From positions 79,124,064-79,188,063 of the forward strand of contig OW121846.1 of assembly GCA_933228895.1 (NCBI GenBank): a stretch of 64,000 nt of DNA, written 5' to 3'. How positions within the stretch are numbered: position 1 is the stretch's first letter; the number at the start of each line of letters is the position of its first letter. Below the pieces are notes generated by a model. That model saw only the letters and a list, made by a program, of their open reading frames with translations, made no database searches and was not told where the DNA came from. This document shows, piece by piece, positions 22,999 to 32,994 of the stretch. Source of the stretch: Platycnemis pennipes. Lineage: Eukaryota > Arthropoda > Insecta > Odonata > Platycnemididae. The position numbers were made by a program, and so were the translations under genes.

Positions 22999-23392
22999 GG
23001 AATGAATATTATATCAAACAGTGAGCTTACTTTTAGATCCACCCTTCCTAGTTTCTCTACTGAGTTCATCAAATGGGTACTTATCGTCACATTCTGAGGA
23101 TTCTGTTTATTCTTCACAAGTTTCAAATGTCAGGTTGCTGTCGGATTTGTCAACTGAACACTCTCCACCATTGACTCATCTTATTGAATCTTATGCAGCT
23201 CATCAAGAATGTCAGCAGAACATTATGCTGGTCTTTGAGAAATTTTTCATCACAGCTATCTTCAAAATACCGATCAAACCGCAAATTCGTCCCGCGAAGC
23301 CACGAACAATGGACAACAAATGCACAAACTTCACTTGCTGTCACTGTGAGAACGAGTTCAAAGTTTGAGGCTTTACTTTGTGGAATCACTCG
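22999..23392 (+). other. Inner region of the piggyBac-like element, possible transposase remnant
   Basis: A plus-strand open frame (23021-23368) begins with a Ser-rich, acidic stretch and ends with a short Cys-rich segment (CTNFTCCHCENEF). An acidic N-terminus and a Cys-rich C-terminus occur in piggyBac transposases, so this could be both ends of a transposase joined by an internal deletion. No catalytic block is present and the resemblance is too weak to name it. Confidence 0.3.
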
Positions 23393-23554
23393 ATTGGAAA
23401 AGAAAAATCGCTTTTTACATTCCACACATTGGTTTTATTGGTTTCTACAATATATGTAATTATCGATTTTGATAATTACATATATTGTCTAAACTATGGT
23501 AGAAATAAATAAAACATTTGTGTGGAATGTGTAAAGTGGTTTTTCTTTTCCAAT
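23393..23554. repeat. 162-bp fold-back (hairpin) inside the piggyBac-like element
   Basis: Two long arms (23393-23464 and 23471-23554) surround a 6-base loop. The outer 15 bases (from ATTGGAAAAG) and the inner 15-16 bases (AATATATGTAATTATC) pair perfectly. Between them the pairing is good, apart from a 12-base stretch present only in the right arm. It may be a small fold-back transposon, or an inverted duplication made during internal deletion of the host transposon. No target duplication seen. Confidence 0.8.
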
Positions 23555-23918
23555 GTAAGAACAAGTTTTATTCTGCACTCGTCATCCGACGAGAAATAAT
23601 TAGATTTGAAGTCAACTAAGTTGATAAATTCGTGGTGCAAAACGGGTAAACAAAATTGCATTCTCCTCACACCACAGAGATTGATGATGTATGATGATAT
23701 CAACAAAGTAATTACTAAATATTCCACATGTAAGCAAAACGAAAAGTGAGGACGTGATGGGGAAAGGAAACAAAATGTTTTGGAAACTGATACAAACTTG
23801 AAAGATAAGTAACCGAATGAAAAAGAGAAGACGAGAGAGCAGTGAACACATATGCAGCAGAATTATACAAAAATGCAAATAAAAAAGGACCTTTAGCAGA
23901 GATAAAGCGCGCAAATGA
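23555..23918 (+). other. Right non-coding arm of the piggyBac-like element
   Basis: About 360 bp of A-rich sequence. Minus-strand frames here are low-complexity and Leu/Phe-rich; I see no family match. Confidence 0.4.
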
Positions 23919-23953
23919 ACCCTTGGGCCAAAATGACCCCACTTGGGCGTTCA
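23919..23953 (-). repeat. Right subterminal repeat of the piggyBac-like element
   Basis: On the minus strand it reads GAACGCCCAAGTGGGGTC, then TTTTGGCCC. It is the inverted partner of 21237-21268 and lies about 180 bp from the right end, so the layout is asymmetric. Confidence 0.65.
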
Positions 23954-24137
23954 AGGTAAAATATAATTTAACTCCTCAATGGATTTTTTAAGGAAGGTAA
24001 AAATTTATGTAAGTGAACACTATTAAAAATAATAAAAGTTACGAGAATAAATTCTGTTCACTTAAAAAATGAGATCAAAAAATAAATTTAAAAACACGAT
24101 GGGGTCAAAATGAACCCTCTGGGCGTTCTAGTGTTAA

Positions 24138-24660
24138 TGGTAAGCAGCACACTCTTACTCAGTGTGTGATAGTGACGTCTGAGATTGCGCGCAATGCGCC
24201 GAACTTTGGGTGTAAATGCTCGGCCAGCCGTAATGTATTCTATCACACACTGGATTATTTTGGCGGCAGTATAGACCACGCAGTTGACCATCCAGAAGCC
24301 TGACGTCTCTGTCAGGATCTCGTCTATTAGACCATTCATTCGAGACAGTTGGGTGTCCCGCAGAGACATTTTCTGATGGGCATTTCTCTGCTGTGTTTGA
24401 TCCTCATCATAGGGCATTGTGCTCCTTAACCGCGATATCAGTACAGAATCGGACTGACCGACCTCCCCATTAGGAGCCCGAGTAACCGCCATAAGCGCGG
24501 GACTCAAGTCAGCCGGTGTATTTGCTGCTAGTGTCGGGGAGGTGTGTTCAGCCGATGGCGTGATACTTTGACTTCGGGTTTAGTGAAGTGATGCCTTTTT
24601 TCGTAGGTGGTTGGCCTGATCGCGCAAGTTCTGCTGCGAAAGTTGTGATCTGGATGCATC
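24138..24660 (-). pseudogene. Fragment of an unidentified non-LTR-like ORF, disrupted by piggyBac
   Basis: A minus-strand open frame runs from about 24580 to the piggyBac edge at 24138. Its first part is rich in Ser, Thr, Pro and Ala; then come RMNGLIDEIL, VNCVVYTAAKIIQCVIEYI and FTPKVRRIARNLRRHYHTL. A helical NCVVYTAA-type block followed by an Arg-rich helix resembles what precedes the RT in some non-LTR elements, but I cannot assign the family. The sequence appears to continue for about 20 bases on the other side of the transposon (21183-21202), consistent with one disrupted copy. Codon use is more GC-rich than the surroundings. Confidence 0.4.
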
Positions 24661-25299
24661 TCATAAATATTATCAATTTTTTTCTTAAAAATGTGAAGTA
24701 GCATATCACCAATTTTAATAAATGTTATACACAATTCGCATAACGGAGTGGTTGTGCCGCTGTTAACAGGTTAACGAGAAAAATATTGAACTCTCTAATC
24801 AATAGTGGGATTGTAAAAATTGGTATAATTTATCATGATGGAAAATAAGGGAACAAGAGAGGCAAAATTGGCCTCTTGGGTACTTATAGAGGAGAGAATG
24901 GAGATTAACAAACCGATATTATTTGCAATTGTGGAATAAGAGTAGGCTTTTGAAAACGTGATTTTGAATTCAACGCTTGAACTTCTGAAAGGAATTGGAG
25001 AGTCCTACAATGATAAATGATTCATCCACATTTTGTATAAAGACCAAATGGCTGTGATTAAAACTGGATAAACAATGGAGATGCAAGAATAAGGAAAGAA
25101 GCGAGACAAGACCTTTCTTTGTTTCCAGCAGTTTTTAATACTAACGTGGAGAGAGCCATCAATTACATTAAAGAGAATTCTTCTCGGGTGAATATCCTTG
25201 GACAAAAATGTAGCATGCTGAGGTTCGCTGACTAACTGATATAAGCAGAATTAAGATCCTCTTCATATCTTTGTTGTCTTGCTGTGGAAGCGTTGCGAT
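24661..25299 (+). repeat. Array C left edge (chimeric partial unit)
   Basis: 24661-24842 matches the end of the unit spacer (as at 27055-27232, ending at the ATCATGAT landmark). At 24843 it jumps straight into the RT fragment (as at 34032), skipping about 1.8 kb of the normal unit. It then runs to palindrome 1 at 25300. Confidence 0.8.
24843..25240 (+). pseudogene. RT fragment at the array C edge
   Basis: The frame reads GTREAKLASWVLIEERMEINK, then PILFAIVE and AFENV (RT motif A region), LELLKGIGESYND, then VERAINYIKE-like sequence and a broken LRFAD before a stop. It lacks the endonuclease and the first RT blocks that full units carry. Confidence 0.75.
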
Positions 25300-25382
25300 G
25301 ATATTTCGGTGAGTGCGTGAAGTTATCCCACCAGCATTAAATATCGCTAAGAGGAAAACCTCCCGCAAACACAAATAATATC
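25300..25382. repeat. Array C palindrome 1 (83 bp), at the joint after the RT fragment
   Basis: It starts with GATATTTCGG like the array A palindromes and contains the same ACCTCCCGCAAACACAAA block. Pairing needs one 1-base gap; about two thirds of the arm positions match. Flanks on both sides are also related to array A. Other copies start at 29648, 34488, 39329, 43946, 47849, 52465, 56368 and 60984. In units 5, 7 and 9 the CTTCCCGC core is CTTCGGGC, which weakens the arm. Confidence 0.8.
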
Positions 25383-28154
25383 TAATGGCCACAGCTCCTG
25401 ATGATCTTGCGTCAGGAAACACAATGGCAACAGCTTGAAATAAAAATTTCCACTTGGTACTAATATGGTTATGTGCAGTCCAAGAATAATCACATTTTAT
25501 GTAATGAAAATGAAATGCGTAAATCTATCATGCACAATGAAGAATTGTTCAGTTTCGGTTTTATTAGGAAGGCAAACAAAATTAATAAGCAGTATTTTCA
25601 AAATATGTATTGAAATTGTTAGAATTCTAGTTTTTCTTTCCTTGTGCAATAATGAAACATAAAAAGCAACAATATTTATACTTTTAAAAAACTATTTCAG
25701 ATACAATTATAAGGCAAAATGTAAGTTCATGCAAACACAGTTTCTGAAACAACCCATGGCGTGGAACCCATTTCCTAATCTATTTTCTATTTTCTTCCCA
25801 TTATGTTCGTTCACGACTAATGAAAATGATTGAAGTCGGGTAATGGTAAATGCTTTCACCACAAAGTAGGAAAATTATCATATGGTGTTTATAGGATTGA
25901 ATTTAGATTCTTGACATTATAATTATTAGTTTTGTGAGAACTCATTTAATGTCCATAGTAATTTATGGATAAATCGACCCAGTTAATGACTATTATTTAC
26001 TAAAAATTCCTATTTAGCTATAAATGTTACTTCTATACCTTGATAATAATTGCGATTCGATTGATTCGTTAGTTAACTAGTATTCTCTAATCAAAAAAAT
26101 ACATTTATTTGTGATTAGTATTCGCATCTGATTCCATTAATAAATCGTAATCTTTCGAAATAGTAATAAGCTACGCGTTGTTACAGAAATAATTCTTTCC
26201 TAGGTTACACTGCGATTTGGGCCATTCCCGGAAAACCTGATCTTTTGATAAACAACCGAATGAATTCGGCCTTCCCTTGAATGAAATATTTGAAAAATTT
26301 TCTTGATATTATTATGCAATACTAAAATTAGTTATGAACAATAGCAATTTATTTAAAAAATTTCATTAGTAATGAATTTATTAGTAAATGCTTGAAATAT
26401 GTGCTGGGTTGTAGTCAAATAAACATATAAAAAGAGAAATAATCTATTGAATTACGCATTGCAAATAAGGTCGCGTAATGAGGTGAGTGGCAAATATGGC
26501 CAAAATTCATTATTTCGTTATTACTTTGGTAGGTAGCCTTTAACTGTATGCTGATAGCTTTTTTAATGTCATACCGTTACATAATTTATTAGAACAAAGT
26601 TGTGAATCATTTATTTAGCTTTAATTCATCAATTGTGTTCAATACAATCGGTAATCGAATGAATCAATTCCCCGCATGTTGGAAAGCGAAGAGTTATTGT
26701 TAAAACAGATAAATATAACGCAAGGGTTTTTCAACTGTTGCCATATTTAGTGTAAGTGGCGACATTTTCCCTGCATACTTTTTAAATAATAGATAATGCA
26801 AATGTTCTTAAGTACATTACTTCCCTTCCTGTCCTAACCTTGGGGAAGGAGTAGTAGGTGAAATTATGGGCTCTGGCTGAGAAACAACGAATGGGGCAAT
26901 GCTGTGTTAAATAGTGTTAAGGTACCGAAGTATAGGATAAGGGATATCAAATGAATGAAAGGATATATCCCGCGTTTTTCAATCTGAAGTAAAGATAGCA
27001 AAAAGTAATAGGGGAAATACTAACGGTGGCGATATTATTTCCAAAGCGATTGTAAATATTATCAAATTTTTCTTTGAAATATGCGAAGTAGCATATCACA
27101 AATGTTAATAAATGTTGTAAACAATTCGAATAACGGAGTGTTTGATCCGCTGATAACAGATTAACGAGAAAAATAATGAACTCTCTCATCAATGGTGGGA
27201 TTGTAAAAATTGGTATAATTCATCATGATATAATCATCAATATTTATAGACGTTACTCTTATTTAAATTATTTACCGGACTTAAATAAAATTTTTTTAAT
27301 CAGATCTAGAAATGAACTAAACTGGATCACGAAAGAAATTTCATCCTTTAAAATTGTGTAAGGCATTGGAAGGAGAATCGTATGTACGTAAAAACAGGTA
27401 TGAGGGAAGAAGATGGAGCAATCTTAATTAATTCACCACCACGTGGATTACGAGGCGTGTACGGCCTCCACGATTAAAGACTTTCCCGAATGATCGGATC
27501 CCATGTTAGGGGCAAAATAATTGTTACCTTCTCACGCTCGGAGATTGGGTGGAGAGTTTTAGTGACCAGGGAATCGGTGCCAGATAAGCAAAGGGCTAGC
27601 GTGCCAGTATTGCTAAGGAGAAGGAGAGAACGATCATATGGACCGGGGATGTGACATGCTTGGAAGGATATTCCGCCTGGCCTCGGAATCTGAAGGAAAG
27701 GCTGTGTGAAATTATTTGGGGGACTTCCCGTAATTCTCTCAGTATTACCGTAAACATGTTCGGCGCGTCATCACAGAGAATCTCGGGGTGGGGCAGGGGA
27801 GAAAGGAAGGAAAATATAAGGGGTCAGGACTAATGGAGGGAGGACCTCACCAGCTAAAACTACATGTTCCATAAGTCAGTTGCCTCTAAATGCCTCCTCC
27901 TTTGTGACACTGGCGTAACTCCGTTAATTGAAATAGTCAACAAATTAATATATAATCTTAAGTATTCTGACTAAACACTATCTTTTATCGTTTCATTTCA
28001 CATGTAGTTTCATGGTAATATTTCACACTATTTACGTACATTATTCTCAAATGCTATTGTATGTCCATTTTCTAAATAAAATATCTAAGTTGTAATCAAT
28101 ATACGGAATATATATTTCGAATTGAACATACTCCTTAAAATCGTTAGGTTGCGT

Positions 28155-29583
28155 GAAAACCATTTTGTATTTACACATCCAGATTTAGGGGCAGACTTTG
28201 ACAATGACCATGAATTAGTAATGATGAATTGCATTCTAAAATTCATGAACTTGAGGAATACGATAAGGAACTTATGGATAAATATGGATATGGTTATAAA
28301 ATTAAAGTAGGATCAACAGCAGAGGGCATATCAACAAGTAAAGGGAGACAACATAGGTGATGAACTGACTGCGTAATCAGTAGGTGTACGCTGGAAAAAT
28401 TATTAATGTGGACTACAGGAGCTGCAATTGAAGCTCTTGGAATAAGAAAAGTTGCCAAAATGAAGCGATGATTCACGGAACTAGTCTTAGACCTGATTGA
28501 AGAAAGAAGAAAGTACAAGAATGCGGGAAATGAGGAAGGGCCGCTTTGCTACAAAAGATAAAGGAACGAAATAAGTCGTAAATCGAGGAATGCTAGAGAA
28601 ATATGAATGAATATCCTATGCGATAATGTACAAAACAACCTTGTTCTTTGAAAGGTGGAAACTTCCTTTTAGATTGTGAGGAACCACTTTAAGTACCGAG
28701 CGTAGTGTTTTAATGCCATATGGGAAAAGTATGGAGAATTTTTGATTGAAAATAATACAAAGTGAAGAGACGAAAAGAATAACTGAAAAACCTCTGCTGC
28801 GGAAAAAATGTCATCATCAAAGTGATCGAAGAGGACGATTGTGTATATCAATATTAGGATCGGAATTAGACGCTGTAATAAAGGACTTTCGCATGAATAA
28901 GTATTCAGGAACTGATTACATTCCTGCAGAAATAATATTAATAACAATAGAGAAGACTTTAACCTATCTTTGAACGCCATCTGCTAGATGTATACTACGG
29001 GAGAAATACGCACGGTTTTCAAGAAATGCGTCATCGTTGCTTATCCAAAAAGAAGAGAGCCGAGAATTGTGAATATTTTAGAACTATAAGTCTGACAACA
29101 CATGCATCGAAGGTATTGGCAGGGATCATCTTATGAAGAATGGAACAAAACGCAAAGGAGTACCTGGATGAAGATCAATTTCGATTCAGGAAAATACGGG
29201 AACAAGAGAGGCAAAATTGGCCTCTTTGGTACTCATAGAGAAGAGAATATAGATTAACAAACCGATATTATTTGCATTTGTGGAATAAGAGAAGGCTTTT
29301 GAAAACGTGATTTTGAATTCAACGCTTGAACTTCTGAAAAAAATTGGAGTGTCCTACAATGATTAAAGATTCATCCACATTTTGTTTAAAGACAAAATGG
29401 CTGTGATTAAAACTGGATAAACAATGGAGATGCAAGAATAAGGAAAGAAGCGAGACAGAGCTTTTCTTTGTGTCCAGCAGTTTATAATACTAACGTGGAG
29501 AGAGCCATCAAATACATTAAAGAGAATTCTTCTTGGGAGAATATACTTGGACAAAAAATTTGGCATGCTAAGGGTCGATGACT
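28155..29583 (+). pseudogene. RTE piece in array C unit 1: endonuclease end to RT catalytic box
   Basis: LGADFDNDHELVMMN (28180-28230) is the end of the endonuclease, with the catalytic SDH seen as NDH. A linker with EERRKYKNAG (28500-28530) follows. Then about 95 bp not present in RTE element 1 (28640-28740) interrupt the sequence. RT blocks follow: ISILGSELDAVIKDFRMN and SGTDYIPAEI (28840-28935), PKKKRAENCEYFRTISL and THASKVLAGI (29045-29130), AFENV (motif A region), LKKIGVSYND, and finally MLRVDD, where the FADD box has lost a residue. The sequence stops there and palindrome 1 begins about 65 bp later. Stops in all frames. Confidence 0.85.
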
Positions 29584-29730
29584 AACTATTATAAGCAGAA
29601 TTAAGATATTCTTCATTCCTTTGTTGTCTTGCTGGAAGCGTTGCTATGATATTTCGGTGAGTGCGTGAAGTTATCCCGCCAGCATTAAATATCGCTAAGA
29701 GGAAAACTTCCCGCAAACACAAATAATATC

Positions 29731-31544
29731 TAATGGCCAAAGCTCCTGATGATCTTGCGTCAGGATACACAATGGCAACAGCTTGAAATAAAAATTTCCA
29801 CTTGGTACTAATATGGTTATGTGCAGTCCAAGAATAATCACATTTTATGTAATGAAAATGAAATGCGTAAATCTATCATGCACAATGAAGAATTGTTGAG
29901 TTTCGGTTTTATTAGGAAGGCAAACAAAATTAATAAGCAGTATTTTCAAAATATGTATTGAAATTGTTAGAATTTTAGTTTTTCTTTCCTTGTGCAATAA
30001 TGAAACATAAAAAGCAACAATATTTATACTTTTAAAAAACTATTTCAGATACAATTATAAGGCAAAATGTAAATTCATGCAAACACACTTTCTGAAACAA
30101 CCCATGGCGTGGAACCCATTTCCTGATCTATTTTCTATTTTCTTCCCATTATGTTCGTTCACGACAAAAAAAATGATTAAAGTCGGGTAATGGTAAATGC
30201 TTTCACCACAAAGTAGGAAAATTATCATATGGTGTTTATAGGATTGAATTTAGATTCATGACATTATAATTATTAGTTTTGTAAGAACTCATTTAATGTC
30301 CATAGTAATTTATGGATAAATCGACCCAGTTAATGACTATTATTTACTAAAAATTCATAAATAGCTATAAATGTTACTTCTATACCTTGATAATAATTTC
30401 GATTCGATTGATTCGTTAGTTAACTAGTATTCCCTAATCAAAAAAATACATTTATTTGTGATTAATATTCGCATCTGATTCCATTAATAAATCGTAATCT
30501 TTCGAAATAGTAATAAGCTACGCGTTGTTACAGAAATAATTCTTTCCTAGGTTACACTGCGATTTGGGCCAGACCCGGAAAACCTGATCTTTTGATAAAC
30601 AACCGAATGAATTCGGCCTTCCCTTGAATGAAATATTTGAAAAATTTTCTTGATATTATTATGCAATACTAAAATTAGTTATGAACAATAGCAATTTATT
30701 AAAAAAATTTCATTAGTATTGAATTTATTAGTAAATGCTTGAAATATGTGCTGGGTTGTAGTCAAATAAACTTATAAAAAGAGAAATAATCTATTGAATT
30801 ACGCATTGCCAAAAAGGTCGCATAATGAGGGGAGTGGCAAATATGGCAAAAATTCATTATTTCGTTATAACTTTGGTAGGTAGCCTTTAACTGTATGCTG
30901 ATAGCTTTTTTAATATCATACCGTTACATATTTTATGAGAACAAAGTTGTGAATCATTTATTTAGCTTTAATTCATCAATTGTGTTCAATACAATCTGTA
31001 ATCGAATGAATCAATTCCCCGCATGTTGGAAAGCGAAGAGTTATTGTTAAAACAGATAAATATATATTGCAAGAGTTTTTCAACTGTTGCCATATTTAGT
31101 GTAAGTGGCAACATTTTCCCTGCATACTTTTTAAATAATAGATAATGCAAATGTTCTTAAGTACATTACTTCCCTTCCTGTCCTAACCTTGGGGAAGGAG
31201 TAGTAGGTGAAATCATGGGCTCTGGCTGAGAAACAACGAATGGGGCAATGCTGTGTTAAATAGTGTAAGGTACCGAAGTATAGGATAAGGGATATCAAAT
31301 GAATGAAAGGATATATCCCGCGTTTTTCAATCTGAAGTAAAGATAGCAAAAAGAAATAGGGGAAATACTAACGGTGGCGATATTATTTCCAAAGCGATTG
31401 TAAATATTATCAAATTTTTCTTTGAAATATGCGAAGTAGCATATCACAAATGTTAATAAATGTTGTAAACAATTCGAATAACGGAGTGTTTGATCCGCTG
31501 ATAACAGATTAACGAGAAAAATAATGAAATCTCTCATCAATGGT
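29731..31544 (+). other. AT-rich spacer of array C (described in unit 2)
   Basis: About 1.8 kb without coding signals. Minus-strand frames of 72-84 codons recur in several units, but they are Leu/Ile/Phe-rich, start at different Met codons between copies and match no family. Locally it has short dyads such as TCCATA/TATGGA (near 30300) and small ATT/GATTCG repeats. Equivalent stretches: 25383-27180, 34571-36385, 39412-41225, 47932-49745 and 56451-58265; units 5, 7 and 9 have a version shortened by 936 bp. Confidence 0.6.
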
Positions 31545-32065
31545 GGAATTGTAAAAATTGGTATAATTCATCATGATTGTTACATTTTGGGAAAATATGG
31601 AAAATGGGAACACAAAGGATAGGTTACTTTACTTTCATGAATAATTTTTCAATTTAGTCAACAGGAAATATCGCAAATAAGCAGAGACGAATAAAATGCT
31701 TACGTTAAATAATTAATTGAATGTTTTCGATAAATTAAATAAAGTATTTGACAATATTACTTCAAATTCATATTATGATCTTTAGTTTTTTATAGTTATA
31801 TTAAGCAGAAAAAGATCCTGAATGTAAAAAAAATTTCTGTAATAAGATGCCCTTCATATTTTTGATGTCTTGCTGGAAGCGTTGCCATGATATTTCGGTG
31901 AGTGTGGGATGGTAAACGATTAGCAATTAATATCGCCAAACTGTTAACCTCCCGCAAACACAAAAATAATTTGTAGCGTCAGTTCCAGATCTAATCTGTT
32001 AATTCTTGCTGAACGATATGGAATAACAAGAGGTTGAAAATTACCGTAAATTAAAATATGTAACT
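31545..32065 (+). repeat. Module shared with array A (around palindrome 2)
   Basis: The same landmarks occur in the same order as at 16030-16530 of array A: ATTGTAAAAAT-GG-ATAATTCATC, then CAAATAAGCAG-GAC, then CTTCAAATTCATA, TTCATATTTTTGATGT, the palindrome, GTTCCAGAT, and a TTGAAA/GGCTAGAAA block. Similarity is patchy but collinear over about 500 bp. It is non-coding, with no promoter or terminator signals I would defend. Confidence 0.75.
31889..31970. repeat. Array C palindrome 2 (82 bp), inside the shared module
   Basis: 23 of 36 arm positions pair. It has the same ends and core words as array A, but its inner arm (GGGATGGTAAACG with CTGTTAACCTCCC) is different. Other copies start at 36730, 41570, 45250, 50090, 53769, 58609 and 62288. 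It is absent from unit 1. Confidence 0.8.
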
Positions 32066-32229
32066 AGCGGCTTAGTTTATGTTTATAAACGTTACTCTTA
32101 TTTACATTTTTTACCGGACTTAAATGAAATTTTTTTATCAGATTTAGAAATAAACTAAACTGGATCACGAAAGAAATTTCATCCTTTAAAATTGTGTAAG
32201 GCATTGGAAGGAGAATCGTATGTACGTAA

Positions 32230-32690
32230 AAACAGGTATGAGGGAAGAAGATGGAGCAATCTTAATTAATTCACCACCACGTGGATTACGAGGCGTGTAC
32301 GGCCTCCACGATTAAAGACTTTCCCGAATGATCGGATCCCATGTTAGGGGCAAAATAATTGTTACTTTCTCACGCTCGGAGATTAAGTGGAGAGTTTTAG
32401 TGACCAGGGAATCGGTGCCAGATAAGCAAAGGGCTAGCGTGCCAGTATTGCTAAGGAGAAGGAGAGAACGATCATATGGACCGGGGATGTAAAATGCTTG
32501 GAAGGATATTCCGCCTGGCCTCGGAATCTGAAGGAAAGGCTGTGTGAAATTATTTGGGGGACTTCCCGTAATTCTCTCAGTATTACCGTAAACATGTTCG
32601 GCGCGTCATCACAGAGAATCTCGGGGTGGGGCAGGGGAGAAAGGAAGGAAAATATAAGGGGTCAGGACTAATGGAGGGAGGACGTCACCA
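32230..32690 (+). other. Purine-rich, GC-balanced block of unknown origin (unit 2)
   Basis: It stands out from the AT-rich surroundings by composition. It contains a small hairpin (CGTGG, GAGGC / GGCCTC, CCACG; at 27442-27472 in unit 1) and a polypurine run near its end. A 60-codon open frame (27651-27833 in unit 1) recurs, but it is changed freely between units and resembles nothing I know. The first 222 bp are missing from units 4, 6 and 8. Possibly a piece of another mobile element. Confidence 0.4.
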
Positions 32691-32994
32691 GCTAAAACTA
32701 CATGTTCCATAAGTCAGTTGCCTCTAAATGCCTCCTCCTTTGTGACACTGGCGTAAATCCGTTCATTGAAATAGTCAACAAATTAATATATAATCTTATG
32801 TATTCTGACTAAACACTATCTTTTATCGTTTCATTTCACATGTAGTTTCATGGTAATATTTCACACTATTTACGTACATTATTCTCAAATGCTATTGTAT
32901 GTCCATTTTCTAAATAAAATATCTAAGTTGTAATCAATATACGCAATATATATTTCGAATTGAACATACTCCTTAAAATCGTTAGGTTGCGTGA

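Larger units (their letters stand above)
21207..24133. mobile_element. piggyBac-like DNA transposon, non-autonomous, with nested insertion
   Basis: The ends are inverted: CACTAGGACGCC at 21207 and, on the minus strand from 24133, CACTAGAACGCC. TTAA lies directly outside each end (21203-21206 and 24134-24137), the target duplication expected of piggyBac. Without the inner RTE insertion and its target duplication the element would be 1,571 bp. No transposase core with its DDD residues is recognisable, so it would have depended on another copy for movement. Confidence 0.88.
25300..29647 (+). repeat. Array C unit 1 (lacks the palindrome 2 module)
   Basis: 4,348 bp. Palindrome 1 is at 25300-25382. 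At 27230 the sequence jumps from the ATCATGAT landmark to the linker through a few filler bases, losing about 490-500 bp that hold palindrome 2 in the other units. The 936-bp and 222-bp segments that are variable further right are both present. Confidence 0.85.

Noticed and set aside
23021..23368. piggyBac transposase gene
   Set aside because: No catalytic DDD blocks, and the Cys-rich end does not match the usual pattern well. Listed only as a possible remnant.
24661..24842. A further palindrome copy at the left edge of array C
   Set aside because: The spacer landmarks are present but the sequence jumps into the RT fragment before the palindrome would start.
25398..25420. Hammerhead ribozyme-like words (CTGATGA followed by GGAAAC) just after palindrome 1
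   Set aside because: The sequence between them cannot form a proper stem II, and other units have GGATAC or CTAATGA instead. It is a chance or decayed match, not a ribozyme.
27640..27840. CpG-island-like promoter in the purine-rich block
   Set aside because: It is modest in GC and CpG, has no initiator or TATA context I can defend, and is copied passively with the satellite.
28746..28973. 75-codon frame repeated almost unchanged in eight units, as a candidate conserved small gene
   Set aside because: It is the first RT block of a dead RTE fragment. Its identity equals that of the surrounding non-coding repeat, and neighbouring blocks have stops.
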